Origin: Streptomyces sp. yr375
GTDB lineage: Bacteria; Actinomycetota; Actinomycetes; Streptomycetales; Streptomycetaceae
Reading direction: 5' to 3'
Assembly (NCBI RefSeq): GCF_900110755.1
Contig: NZ_FOFF01000020.1
Coordinates: forward strand, 62,001-126,000
Length of the DNA stretch: 64,000 bases
Part shown: piece by piece, positions 40,538-49,095 of the stretch
How the letters are laid out: each line of letters begins with the position of its first letter
Position numbering within the stretch: the first letter of the stretch is position 1
The notes under the pieces: model-generated
Told to the model about the DNA's origin: nothing
Database searches by the model: none
Seen by the model: only the letters and a program-made list of their open reading frames with translations
Position numbers and translations under genes: made by a program

Positions 40538-40696
40538 GTGTCCTTGCATCGCCAGATCGCCCGCCCGTTCGAGCGGGTGTTCACGCACGCAAAGCGCGAC
40601 GCGCTACTGGCCCGCGTCGCCGACCGCGAGCCGCACCTGCGACTCGCGGGCTCACGACCGGAATTTCCGGCCGTGTGTACTAGGATCCGCCGCTAA
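40538..40696 (+). CDS. Possible small gene or gene fragment (52 aa)
   Basis: GTG 40538 to TAA 40694-40696 encodes a basic peptide (SLHRQIARPFERVFTHAKRD..., ending TRIRR) with G/C-rich third positions up to about codon 45. No ribosome site and no recognised family. It could be the relic of a larger gene beside the transposase debris. Confidence 0.3.
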   Translation: MSLHRQIARPFERVFTHAKRDALLARVADREPHLRLAGSRPEFPAVCTRIRR

Positions 40697-40721
40697 CATC
40701 ACTCGATCGATAGGAGGCCCG

Positions 40722-41018
40722 ATGATCGGCGTGCTCGTGACTTTCGCGCAGACCGGCAAGTTCGATCGCTCAACTATCGCAAAGATTGCCGGCGAACTCC
40801 GAGGACCGTTCGAAGGCATGGCCGGCCTTCGCTTCAAGAGCTTCATGCTCGACGAAGACGGCGTGCAGGCAAGGAACTTCTACGTGTGGGATGACGAGGA
40901 GAAGGGCCGCGCCTTCTTCACGGAGGAACTCGTCGAAAAGGTGACGGGGATTTATGGCGTCCCGCCCAAAATCGAATTTCTCGATATCGTGGGGTTCGTC
41001 GACAACTCTGGCACCTGA
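40722..41018 (+). CDS. YdhR-like putative monooxygenase, probably acquired
   Basis: Protein of 98 aa; ATG with GGAGG 4 bases upstream. The small alpha-beta barrel pattern (VLVTFAQTGKFD..., GPFEGMAGLRFKSFMLDE, NFYVWDDEEKGRAFFTEELVEKVTGIYGVPPKIEFLDI) resembles the dimeric YdhR/antibiotic-biosynthesis monooxygenase superfamily. Codon use is clearly less G/C-rich at third positions than its neighbours (many GAA, GAT, ATT, ACT, TCT), and transposase remnants follow. This points to horizontal transfer. Confidence 0.72.
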   Translation: MIGVLVTFAQTGKFDRSTIAKIAGELRGPFEGMAGLRFKSFMLDEDGVQARNFYVWDDEEKGRAFFTEELVEKVTGIYGVPPKIEFLDIVGFVDNSGT

Positions 41019-41097
41019 TTCTCAAGGAAGCTGTCGCACAAACCTTTGCTGTCCAGGCCGTTTTGGACCATCGGGGCATGCCACAGAACATCCTCAC

Positions 41098-41181
41098 ATG
41101 CGATCGAGGTTAAGCGCTGCCGCGCCCTTGCAGCCTCCTGACCTGCGCGACTGGCTGCCTGAGGAGCACCTCGCCTGGAAC
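41098..41181 (+). pseudogene. Transposase N-terminal fragment (IS1182-like)
   Basis: The frame reads LQPPDLRDWLPEEHLAWN, the N-terminal signature of IS1182/IS5-group transposases (normally followed by F-V and a helical stretch). It then runs into the antisense of a second transposase fragment. Only about 28 codons remain. Confidence 0.5.
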
Positions 41182-41219
41182 ACGCAGCCCAGCCATGACG
41201 GGCTCGAACAGCGGGCGCG

Positions 41220-41432
41220 TCACCCGCCTGGCCGGGCTGAGGGCGAAGCACAGCGGCCGGCATCCCAATCCAACTCGCCCTCGGCATTGGCCTGGGCGAG
41301 CAGGGCAGTGAACACCCGCTCCCAGGTACCGTTGACTGCCCACTTTCGCAGCCGGGTGTAGACGCCCTTCCATCAGCCGTACTCGGCGGGCAGATGCACC
41401 CACTGCGAGCCGGTCTGGAACTTCCACGCGGT
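41220..41432 (-). pseudogene. IS5-family transposase fragment with in-frame stop
   Basis: On the minus strand the frame reads WKFQTGSQWVHLPAEYG, stop (TGA), WKGVYTRLRKWAVNGTWERVF and ALLAQANAEGELDWDAG. This is the N-terminal DUF4096-type region of IS5-family transposases found in Streptomyces. The DDE catalytic part is missing and the nonsense codon breaks the frame, so the element is dead. Confidence 0.75.
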
Positions 41433-41465
41433 GGTGTGATCACCTGCCGGTGATCACACCACCGC
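41428..41465. terminator. 17-bp hairpin at the MFS gene end
   Basis: GCGGTGGTGTGATCACC (41428-41444) and its exact complement (41449-41465) flank the loop TGCC. It spans the stop codon of the minus-strand MFS gene (41454-41456) and borders the IS5 remnant, so it may terminate the MFS transcript and could once have belonged to the mobile element boundary. Confidence 0.75.
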
Positions 41466-42974
41466 CCGCCCCGGCCCCGCCTCCGCCCCGGCCTCTGGAT
41501 CAGCCTTCGGGTCCGTCTCCGGCGCCGTGGACCTGGCGATCACGACTGAGCCCTGGGGGCGTCGGGTGCGCAGGCCGGGGAGGGTGATGAGCAGGCCCGT
41601 GGCGGCGATGACGGTCACCACCGCGAGGCCGGAGTGGTAGCTGTCGAGGACGGCCTGCGGGGTCGGGTCGGCCGGGGTGCTCGCGGTCACCACCGCCGTC
41701 ACCACCGCGAGGAAGATCGCGCCGCCGACCTGCACCGAGGTGTTGAGCAGCCCCGAGACCATGCCCTGCTCGTGGTCCGCCACACCGTTGGTGGCCTGGA
41801 TGTTGAGCGAGGGGAAGACCAGCGCGCAGGCCGCGCCGATCAGCAGCATCGACGGCAGGATGACGGCGGCGTAGACCGGGTCGAGATCGACGCGCAGGAA
41901 CAGGGCGTACCCGACGACCATGAAGACGAAGCCCGCCGCGATCAGCCGGGGGGTGCCGAACCGGTCCACGATCGAGCCCACCTTCGTCGAGGACAGGGCG
42001 ACCAGCGCACCGGCCGGCAGGAACGCGAGCGCCGTGTGCAGCGCCGACCAGCCGAGCAGCGTCTGCATGTACAGGGTGGCAATGAACTGGAAGCCGACGT
42101 ACGAGCCGAAGAAGGCCATCGCGCCGAGCTGGGCGCGGATCTGGCTGCCGGAACGCAGCACGCCCAGCCGGATCAGCGGGCCCGCCGAACGCCGCTCGAC
42201 GAGGACGAACGCGGTCAGCAGGACGACGACGGCGAGGAACGACAGCAGCGTGCGGGCGGACGCCCAGCCGGCCTCCGGGGCCTGGACGACGGTGAAGACC
42301 AGCAGCAGCATCGACGCGGTGCCGAGGACCGCGCCGGGGACGTCGTAGCCGTCGTGGTCCTTCTCGCGTGCGCTGCGCGGCAGCAGCTTCAGGCCGGCTG
42401 CCAGCGCTGTCAGGGCGATCGGTGCGGGCAGCAGCATGGTGAGACGCCAACTCGCCTCCGTGAGCAGGCCGGAGAGGACCAGGCCCATCGAGAAGCCGGT
42501 GGCGGCGCAGGTGGTGTAGATGGCGAGGGCGCGGTTGCGCAGCGGGCCCTCCGGGAACGTCGTGGTGATGATCGACAGCCCGGCCGGTGCCGTGAAGGCC
42601 GCGCTGAGGCCCTTGACGAACCGGCTCGCGATCAGCAGCGGACCCGAGTCGACGAACCCGCCGAGCAGCGAGGCCAGCGCGAACACGCCGAGGGCGACCA
42701 GGAACACCTGGCGGCGGCCGAGCAGGTCGGCCGTGCGGCCGCCGAGGAGGAGCAGGCCGCCGTAGCCCAGGATGTAGGCGCTGACGACCCATTGCAGGGT
42801 CGAGGTGGAAAGGCTCAGGTCAGCGCCTATGGACGGCAGGGCCACGCCGACCATCGACACGTCCAGCGCGTCCAGGAACATCGCGGCGCACAGCACCAGC
42901 AGGGTGCCCCACAGCCGGGCGGTCCAGCGGCCCTCGACGAGAGGGGACGCGGGGGAGGGGAGCGGAGAGGTCAT
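41454..42974 (-). CDS. MFS transporter, DHA2 (14-helix) family
   Basis: Membrane drug/proton antiporter-like protein of 506 aa. Motifs include LDALDVSMVGVALPSIGADL (motif D), GYGGLLLLGGRTADLLGRRQVFL (motif A) and FPEGPLRNRALAIYTTCAATGFSMGLVLSGLLTE (motif C). Fourteen hydrophobic segments are predictable, with an Ala/Glu/Pro-rich tail. A palindromic A/T-rich region lies upstream (42986-43036), but no regulator gene is adjacent. Confidence 0.92.
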   Translation of the reverse strand: MTSPLPSPASPLVEGRWTARLWGTLLVLCAAMFLDALDVSMVGVALPSIGADLSLSTSTLQWVVSAYILGYGGLLLLGGRTADLLGRRQVFLVALGVFALASLLGGFVDSGPLLIASRFVKGLSAAFTAPAGLSIITTTFPEGPLRNRALAIYTTCAATGFSMGLVLSGLLTEASWRLTMLLPAPIALTALAAGLKLLPRSAREKDHDGYDVPGAVLGTASMLLLVFTVVQAPEAGWASARTLLSFLAVVVLLTAFVLVERRSAGPLIRLGVLRSGSQIRAQLGAMAFFGSYVGFQFIATLYMQTLLGWSALHTALAFLPAGALVALSSTKVGSIVDRFGTPRLIAAGFVFMVVGYALFLRVDLDPVYAAVILPSMLLIGAACALVFPSLNIQATNGVADHEQGMVSGLLNTSVQVGGAIFLAVVTAVVTASTPADPTPQAVLDSYHSGLAVVTVIAATGLLITLPGLRTRRPQGSVVIARSTAPETDPKADPEAGAEAGPGRAVV

Positions 42975-42985
42975 GCCGGAGACAG

Positions 42986-43036
42986 TACATGTGCATGCAT
43001 TGATTGCGTGCGCATTTAATTTGCGCGCAATAAATC
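42986..43036. promoter_or_regulatory. Operator-like A/T-rich region upstream of the MFS gene
   Basis: Contains the perfect palindromes TTGCGCGCAA (43021-43030) and TGCATGCA, plus a related ATTGCGTGCGCATT between them. On the minus strand, A/T-rich hexamers suitable for a -10 (around 43012-43020) lie between these sites. Confidence 0.45.
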
Positions 43037-43092
43037 TCCTGTGCGGTGCGCGGTGTGGATCGGGATGCCGGCGAACTGACGTCGGTGGCTTG

Positions 43093-43863
43093 TCAGTTCA
43101 CGGCGGACGTCTCCCGCCACAGCCTCGCCAGTGAGGCGTCCCCGGTCACGGCGGGCAGCGGCAGGCGGTTCCAGAGCGCGAGATAGAGCAGCGTCGCCGG
43201 CCCGGACACCTCGCAGTCGACGACCCCCTCGGCATCCGCTTGGGGGTTCCCTTCCGCCTCGCGCTCCGTCACGGGCGGTTCTGTCGACAGGCGTACGGTC
43301 CACACGGCGTCGGCCGTGTCCGTCGCCCGTACTCGCAGGACCCGGGGCTTCTCGGTGCGCACCCCGCTCCTGTCGCGCGCGTGGAAGCCGCGCAGCAGCT
43401 CGTCGATGCCGTCCGCCGCGAAGTCGACGGTGAACTCCCGGGCGATCTCCTCGGGTGTCCGGCCCCGGGCCGACTCCGCGTCCACCCGGTGTACGGCCGT
43501 CTCGTGCGCCTGACGTCTGGCCCAGAACGCGAGCGGCGAGGGCGCGGGCAGGAACTGCCAGCACCGCAGGTCGGGTGAGGCGGTGGACAGGGTGTCGACG
43601 AGCCGTGCGTGTCCTTCACGGAACCAGTTCAGCAGCGGGTCGCCGTCGAGGTCCGGCGGTTCGTCGAAGGGGCGGAACGAAGGGTGGCCCTCGGCCACGA
43701 ACGACGTGGCCCAGCGGTGCACGGCCCCCGTGTGCCGCAGCAGGTCCCTGACCTGCCACTCCGGGCAGGTCGGTACCTTCGCCCCGGGGCCGGCCTCGGC
43801 CGCGGCGGCGGCCAGCGACCGGCCCTCGCGGTCGAGGACGCGAATGAACTCGGCAGTCTTCAT
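43093..43863 (-). CDS. Maleylpyruvate isomerase family mycothiol-dependent enzyme
   Basis: Protein of 256 aa; ATG at 43863 close behind GGAG. The N-terminal DinB-like MDMPI domain has the metal-binding VPTCPEWQVRDLLRHTGAVHRW and, later, ARRQAHETAVHRVDAE (the HExxxHR-type motif). The C-terminal SCP2-like domain covers residues about 160-256. It probably uses mycothiol in an isomerisation, transfer or detoxification reaction; the substrate is unknown. Confidence 0.88.
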   Translation of the reverse strand: MKTAEFIRVLDREGRSLAAAAAEAGPGAKVPTCPEWQVRDLLRHTGAVHRWATSFVAEGHPSFRPFDEPPDLDGDPLLNWFREGHARLVDTLSTASPDLRCWQFLPAPSPLAFWARRQAHETAVHRVDAESARGRTPEEIAREFTVDFAADGIDELLRGFHARDRSGVRTEKPRVLRVRATDTADAVWTVRLSTEPPVTEREAEGNPQADAEGVVDCEVSGPATLLYLALWNRLPLPAVTGDASLARLWRETSAVN

Positions 43864-43912
43864 AGCTCCATAGTTTCCATGGGGGAGCTGGGGGAGAGCT
43901 GCTGTCGTGTGT

Positions 43913-45151
43913 TCAGTCGGCCGTCGCGCGGCGCGTGGCGAGGCCGATCCCGGCGGCCACCGCTGCCAGTACCGCCACGCTGGTGAGGGCGGCGGACAGG
44001 GAGAACCAGTCGGCCATGAAGCCGATGGCGGGCGGGCCCAGGAGCATGCCGCCGTAGCCGAGCGTCGAGACGATGGCGACGCCGCTCGGGCCGGCCAGCG
44101 CGCCCGCGCGTTCGACGGCCACCGGGAACAGGTTGGCCAGGCCGAGTCCTGCGACCGCGTAGCCCAGCAGCGCCGCCCACAGTGCCGGGGCGAGGGAGCC
44201 GAGCAGCATCCCGACCGCCGCGACCGCGCCGCCGGTCACCACCGTGCGGGTGCGGCCGAGCCGCTCGAGGAGGGTGGTGCCGGTGAGTCTGCCGACCGTC
44301 ATGGCCAGCGCGAAACAGGCGTAACCGGCCGCGGCGGCCCCGGCGGAGGAGCCCAGATCCTGTTCCAGGTGCAGTGCGCCCCAGTCGGCGAGGGCCCCTT
44401 CGCCGTAGGCCGTGCAGAGTGCGATCAGGCCGAAGACGACGACCGGGCGGCGGGTACGGGTGGTGAGGCTGCGCGGGGGTGCTGTCGGCGGGGCCTTCGT
44501 GGGGGCCGGAGCCTCGGGTGCGGTGACGGCGTCTTCGGGCGGGCGCGGTGGCTCGTACCGCAGGAGTGTGGGTGCCGTGAACGCGGTGACGAGCAGGCCG
44601 ATGGCCCCGAGGCCCAGCAGATGGTGTGTGGGGGACAGGTATCCCGCGGCCAGGCCGCCGAGACCGGCGCCGGTCATGCCGCCGAGGCTGAAAGCGGCAT
44701 GGAAGGTGGGCATGATCGGCCTGCGCAGTGCCGTGACGAGATCGACGGCGGCGCTGTTGAAGGCGACGTTCAGGCTGCCGTAAGCCGCACCGAACAGCAG
44801 CAGGACAGCCCCGAGCGCAGTCGCTGAGTGGGTGAGTGGGGGGAGCGTGACGCTGAGGGAGAGCAGGATCGCGCAGGCCACGGTGACCGGGTGGCTGCCG
44901 TAGCGGTGGCACAGGCGTCCCGTGAACATCATGGTGATCACCGCGCCCGCGGAGACACCGAGGAGCGCGAGACCGAGGGTGCTGGGGGAGGCGCCGGTCT
45001 GCTGCTTGATGGCGGGGATGCGGACGACCCACCCGGCGAAGACGAAGCCGTCGAGGGCGAAGAAGGTCGTCAGGGCGATGCGGAGGTGGGTGAGGTGGTC
45101 GCCGTCGCCCGGCACGGCGTTGTGCGTTCGGGTTTTGTTTATGAGCGGCAC
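43913..45151 (-). CDS. MFS transporter (YbjJ/FsrB-like)
   Basis: Protein of 412 aa with 12 transmembrane segments. GTG at 45151 is the first codon of an apparently leaderless message (see promoter). Features include ALDGFVFAGWVVRIPAIKQQTG and the motif-A-like GAVITMMFTGRLCHRYGS. A long hydrophilic Pro/Thr-rich loop (PPRPPEDAVTAPEAPAP...) separates the two six-helix halves. The substrate may be a sugar or drug. Independent of the neighbouring mycothiol enzyme. Confidence 0.88.
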   Translation of the reverse strand: MPLINKTRTHNAVPGDGDHLTHLRIALTTFFALDGFVFAGWVVRIPAIKQQTGASPSTLGLALLGVSAGAVITMMFTGRLCHRYGSHPVTVACAILLSLSVTLPPLTHSATALGAVLLLFGAAYGSLNVAFNSAAVDLVTALRRPIMPTFHAAFSLGGMTGAGLGGLAAGYLSPTHHLLGLGAIGLLVTAFTAPTLLRYEPPRPPEDAVTAPEAPAPTKAPPTAPPRSLTTRTRRPVVVFGLIALCTAYGEGALADWGALHLEQDLGSSAGAAAAGYACFALAMTVGRLTGTTLLERLGRTRTVVTGGAVAAVGMLLGSLAPALWAALLGYAVAGLGLANLFPVAVERAGALAGPSGVAIVSTLGYGGMLLGPPAIGFMADWFSLSAALTSVAVLAAVAAGIGLATRRATAD

Positions 45152-45157
45152 TAAACG

Positions 45158-45186
45158 AGGCTAGGGGGTTGCCCTGAGCCGGACAA
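45158..45186 (-). promoter_or_regulatory. Leaderless promoter of the MFS gene at 45151
   Basis: On the minus strand TTGTCC (45181-45186), a 17-base spacer and TAGCCT (45158-45163), then 6 bases to the GTG at 45151. The transcript would begin at the start codon; no Shine-Dalgarno exists. Confidence 0.7.
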
Positions 45187-45216
45187 GGGGACCTGCCCCT
45201 AGGGGATCATGGGGGG

Positions 45217-45840
45217 ATGCGAATGCACGGAGACCGGCGGTGGGCCCTGGTGGGGACGGCGCTGATGCTGGTGGGCGGCGCGGTGGCCTGCGGCGGAACC
45301 GGAGGAACCAGCGACACCGGCGACACCGGAGGCAGGGGAGAGGGGGCTTCGGCCACTGCCTCGGCCACCGGCGCGGTTGCCTCGCCGCGGCCCTCCGGCC
45401 CCCGGTTCGACGAGGAGATCGAGCTGTCCGACGGGCGGCGCGTGGGCATGTCGTACGTCGCCGGGCGGGGGCTCGTCGAGCGGCACCGAGGTGCGGGTGC
45501 GGGAGTGTGGAGCGCGCCGCACGTGGTGTACGCGACCGTGACGGACCGGTGTCAGAGCCTGACGCTGAAGGAGTTCGGCGGGACGGTCGCCGTCATCGCG
45601 AACTGGGGCGACTACTGCTACGACGGTGAACCGCCGATGGAGTCGATCGCCGCGGTCGGCGTCGGTGACCTGTCCCGCTGGGACACCAAGCTCACCGAGG
45701 AGTTCGACGGCTGGGAGAAGGTCGTCGCCGTGGACGACGTACGGGAGTTGGTCTTCAGCGAGGCTTCCACGGAGTACCTGACCCGGCTCCGGTGGAGCCG
45801 GACGGCAGGCTTCGCGGAGGTGGAGGAGATTCCGCGCTGA
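45217..45840 (+). CDS. Hypothetical lipoprotein
   Basis: Protein of 207 aa with a lipoprotein signal (WALVGTALMLVGGAVAC, Cys25), then a Gly/Thr/Asp/Ser-rich linker and a soluble domain starting near PRFDEEIELSDGRRVG. Two cysteines in DRCQSLT and GDYCYDGE may form a disulfide. ATG at 45217 or 45223; the ribosome site is G-rich and close. Unknown function, likely outer membrane-face of the cell envelope. Confidence 0.75.
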   Translation: MRMHGDRRWALVGTALMLVGGAVACGGTGGTSDTGDTGGRGEGASATASATGAVASPRPSGPRFDEEIELSDGRRVGMSYVAGRGLVERHRGAGAGVWSAPHVVYATVTDRCQSLTLKEFGGTVAVIANWGDYCYDGEPPMESIAAVGVGDLSRWDTKLTEEFDGWEKVVAVDDVRELVFSEASTEYLTRLRWSRTAGFAEVEEIPR

Positions 45841-45954
45841 TTTCCCGGTATCTCCGGCATGCGCGGGTGCGACCACTAAGCTTCCGCGACGCGTCCGTCG
45901 TATCGACGCGTCAGCCCGTCAGTACATCAGCCGTGACTCGGGGGAGCCCGCTAC

Positions 45955-46824
45955 ATGAACGCCTGGAATCAGCAGGGCGGTCGGCCACCGTACGACCCCT
46001 ACCAGCAGCCGAACCAGCCGTATCCGCCGAACCAGCCCTACGGGCCGCCGCCGGTGCCGCCGTTCGTGCCGCGGGTGGGGTTGGTCCGGCGGGTGTGGCG
46101 GGCCGTCGGGCCGATCGCCGTCGGGCGTAAGGTGTTTCGGCCGTCGCGGCCGGGGCGGGTCGACGATCCGGTGGTGGCCCGGATGCAGAAGATCCGTACC
46201 GGTGTCGGTCTGGCGGCCGTGGTGTGGGTGGTGGTGTCGTATCAACTCGCCCGGTCCGTGGGGGATTTCGCGAACGACCGTGTCAACCAGTCCTGGAACA
46301 ACGTCCTCGTCCTGTCCGTGACGTTCCCGGTGGTCGTCGGCGTGCTGATCGGTGTGGCCCGGCCGCCGGCCCGGCAGGAGTTGCTGCGGCGGGCGGTCAA
46401 GCCGTTCGGCTCGGTCGTTGCGATCATCGCCGCGGTCGGCGTGTTCCCGGTGTTCGTGCTCACCGGCTTCGCCGACGGGCGGTTCGCCACGAACCCCGTG
46501 ACGACGGCGGTCACCGTCCTCGTCATGCTGCTCGCGGTCGGCTGGATCCTGCCGTTCGTCGTCTACGGCATCGGGCTGTCCTTGGTGCACGTCTTCCGCA
46601 CCGCCGACATACACGAGACGGTCCCGCCGCTGCTGGCGCTGGTGCTCGTATGGGAGATGGCGCTGCTCGACCTGGTGACCGGGGCGTACGAGGGCGCGCC
46701 GGTGCCGGTGCGGATCGGGCTCGTGCTGGGGGCTCCGCTGTCGGTCACCGCGGTGGCCCTGTGGGAGCTGCGGCGGCTGCGCGTGGGCTACGGCCTCACG
46801 CTGCGCGGCGCGCTCATGCGCTGA
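45955..46824 (+). CDS. Hypothetical membrane protein with Pro/Tyr/Gln-rich N-terminus
   Basis: Protein of 289 aa. Residues 1-40 are low-complexity (PYDPYQQPNQPYPPNQPYG), a cytoplasmic tail common in actinobacterial membrane proteins. About six transmembrane helices follow (from TGVGLAAVVWVVVSYQLA to APLSVTAVALWEL). No enzyme motif; unknown function. Confidence 0.75.
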   Translation: MNAWNQQGGRPPYDPYQQPNQPYPPNQPYGPPPVPPFVPRVGLVRRVWRAVGPIAVGRKVFRPSRPGRVDDPVVARMQKIRTGVGLAAVVWVVVSYQLARSVGDFANDRVNQSWNNVLVLSVTFPVVVGVLIGVARPPARQELLRRAVKPFGSVVAIIAAVGVFPVFVLTGFADGRFATNPVTTAVTVLVMLLAVGWILPFVVYGIGLSLVHVFRTADIHETVPPLLALVLVWEMALLDLVTGAYEGAPVPVRIGLVLGAPLSVTAVALWELRRLRVGYGLTLRGALMR

Positions 46825-46846
46825 CGGGGCCCGGCCGCGCGGACGC

Positions 46847-46890
46847 GTTCGCAGGGGTTCGCAGGGTTCGCAGGGGTTGGCAGGGGTTGG
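46847..46890. repeat. Tandem 9-10-nt repeats upstream of htpG
   Basis: GTTCGCAGGG-type units recur four to five times (GTTCGCAGGG, GTTCGCAGG, GTTCGCAGGG, GTTGGCAGGG) in the gap between the membrane protein gene and htpG, about 100 bases before the htpG start. Confidence 0.75.
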
Positions 46891-46982
46891 CGTCGAAGAC
46901 CGGGCACGCCAGCCTGACTTGGTGTTTTACAGTGGCTCTCGCCAGTCAGGAGACCCCGGAACCTGTGAGGAACACGCCAGAC

Positions 46983-48929
46983 ATGTCGACCGAAACGTTT
47001 GAGTTCCAGGTAGAGGCCCGTCAGCTCTTGCAGTTGATGATCCACTCGGTCTACTCGAACAAGGACGTCTTTCTCCGCGAGCTCGTCTCCAACGCCTCCG
47101 ACGCGCTGGACAAGCTGCGCCTCGCCGCGCTGCGGGACGACGCGCCCGACGCGGACGTCTCCGACCTGCACATCGACCTCGAGACCGACGCCGAGGCCCG
47201 CACCCTGACCGTCCGGGACAACGGCATCGGAATGTCGTACGAGGAGGTCGGCCGGCTCATCGGCACGATCGCCAACTCGGGTACGGCGAAGTTCGCGCAG
47301 GAGCTGCGGGAGGCGCAGGAGGAGGCGGGGGCCGAGGGGCTCATCGGGCAGTTCGGCGTCGGCTTCTACTCCGGCTTCATGGTGGCCGACGAGATGACGC
47401 TGCTGACCCGGCGCGCCGGCGAGAACCACGGCACCCGCTGGTCGTCGCGCGGCGAGGGCACGTACACGCTGGAGCGGGTGGACGACGCGCCGCAGGGCAC
47501 GACGGTCACGCTGCACCTCAAGCCCGCCGACTCCGACGACCAACTGCACGACTACACCTCGCACTGGACGATCAAGGAGATCGTCAAGCGCTACTCGGAC
47601 TTCATCACCTGGCCGATCCGGATGGTCCCGGCGGCGCCCGCCGCCGACGCCGCCAAGACCGACGACGCCGACGCCGAGGCCTCCGAGACCGCCGTCGCCG
47701 CGCCCGAAGCCGAGACGCTGAACTCGATGAAGGCCCTGTGGGCGCGGCCGCGCGACGAGGTGTCCGACGACGAGTACCACGAGCTGTACAAGCACATCAG
47801 CCACGACTGGCGGGAGCCGCTGGAGACCGTCCGGCTCCAGGCGGAGGGCACCTTCGAGTACCAGGCGCTGCTGTTCGTGCCCTCGCACGCCCCGCACGAC
47901 CTGTACAACCAGGGTTACAAGCGCGGTGTGCAGCTCTATGTGAAGCGCGTCTTCATCATGGACGACTGCGAGGCGCTGCTGCCGCCGTACCTGCGGTTCG
48001 TCAAGGGCGTGGTCGACGCGGCGGACCTCTCGCTGAACGTGTCCCGTGAGATCCTCCAGCAGGACCGGCACATCAAGATGATGCAGCGCCGGCTCACCAA
48101 GAAGGTCGTGTCGACGGTCAAGGACATGATGACCGCGGCCCCCGACCGGTACGCCACGTTCTGGCGGGAGTTCGGCGCGGTCCTGAAGGAGGGGCTGCTG
48201 TCCGACTCCGACAACCGCGACACGCTCCTCGCGGTCTCCTCGTTCGCGACCACGCACAGCGAGGACGAGCCGACCACGCTGAAGAGTTACGTGGAGCGGA
48301 TGAAGGACGGGCAGGACGCCGTCTACTACCTGACCGGCGAGTCCCGGCAGAGCATCGAGAACTCCCCGCACATGGAGGCGTTCTCGGCGAAGGGCATCGA
48401 GGTCCTGCTGCTCACCGATCCGGTCGACGAGGTGTGGGTCGACGCGGTGGGCGAGTTCGACGGCCGGCCGCTGCGGTCCGTCGCCAAGGGCGAGGTCGAC
48501 CTCGGCGGCGAGGACGACGACAAGGCCGACGGCGAGCGCGAGAAGCAGGGCGAGGAGTACGCCGGACTGCTCGGCTGGATGAAGGAGCGACTGGCCGAGG
48601 ACGTCAAGGAGGTGCGGCTGTCGTCGCGTCTCACCGTGTCCCCGGCGTGCATCGTCTCCGACGCGCACGACCTCACCCCGGCGCTGGAGAACATGTACCG
48701 CGCGATGGGGCAGGAGGTGCCGCGTGCCCTGCGGATCCTCGAACTCAACCCCGACCACCTGCTCGTGAAGGGCCTCAACCAGGCCTACAAGGAGCGTGAG
48801 GACCACGCGGGGCTCGCCGACACCGCCGAGCTGCTGCACGGTCTGGCGGTCCTCGCCGAGGGCGGGCGGCCCAAGGAGCCCGGCCGGTTCGTGAAGCTGG
48901 TGGCGGACCACCTGGAGCGCGCGCTGTAG
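46983..48929 (+). CDS. htpG: Molecular chaperone HtpG (Hsp90)
   Basis: Cytosolic ATP-dependent chaperone of 648 aa; ATG at 46983 with GAGG upstream. The N-terminal GHKL ATPase shows [39 protein letters not shown] and [17 protein letters not shown]. The middle domain carries TLHLKP and the catalytic-Arg region [17 protein letters not shown]. An Ala/Asp/Glu-rich insertion ([16 protein letters not shown]) near residues 215-240 extends the charged linker. A terminator follows the stop. Confidence 0.97.
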
Positions 48930-48943
48930 CCGACGGTTCGTGC

Positions 48944-48977
48944 GAGACCGGGCAGGAGACCCCTCCTGCCCGGTCTC
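48944..48977 (+). terminator. Terminator after htpG
   Basis: Perfect 15-bp stem GAGACCGGGCAGGAG / CTCCTGCCCGGTCTC with an ACCC loop, 14 bases after the stop and followed by a TTC tract. Confidence 0.9.
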
Positions 48978-49017
48978 TTCACGGTCCGCGTACGGTTCGC
49001 GCACCAAAAAGTGCTCG

Positions 49018-49047
49018 TTGCTTGAGTCAATCAAGCGGGCATACGAT
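49018..49047 (+). promoter_or_regulatory. Promoter with MarR-like operator for the MFS fusion gene
   Basis: GCTTGA-GTCAA-TCAAGC (49020-49036) is a perfect inverted repeat with 6-bp arms. It overlaps a -35 TTGCTT (49018-49023) that is 18 bases from the -10 TACGAT (49042-49047). The site resembles MarR-family operators; no MarR gene is adjacent. Confidence 0.65.
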
Positions 49048-49095
49048 GCTGCTCTGCAGTGGTGCAGAACCGCATCCCCCACGGAGGCCCCGACC

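Noticed and set aside
46224..46982. In-frame extension of htpG upstream through the membrane protein gene
   Set aside because: It is the out-of-frame shadow of the gene at 45955; HtpG starts at MSTETFEFQ with its own ribosome site.
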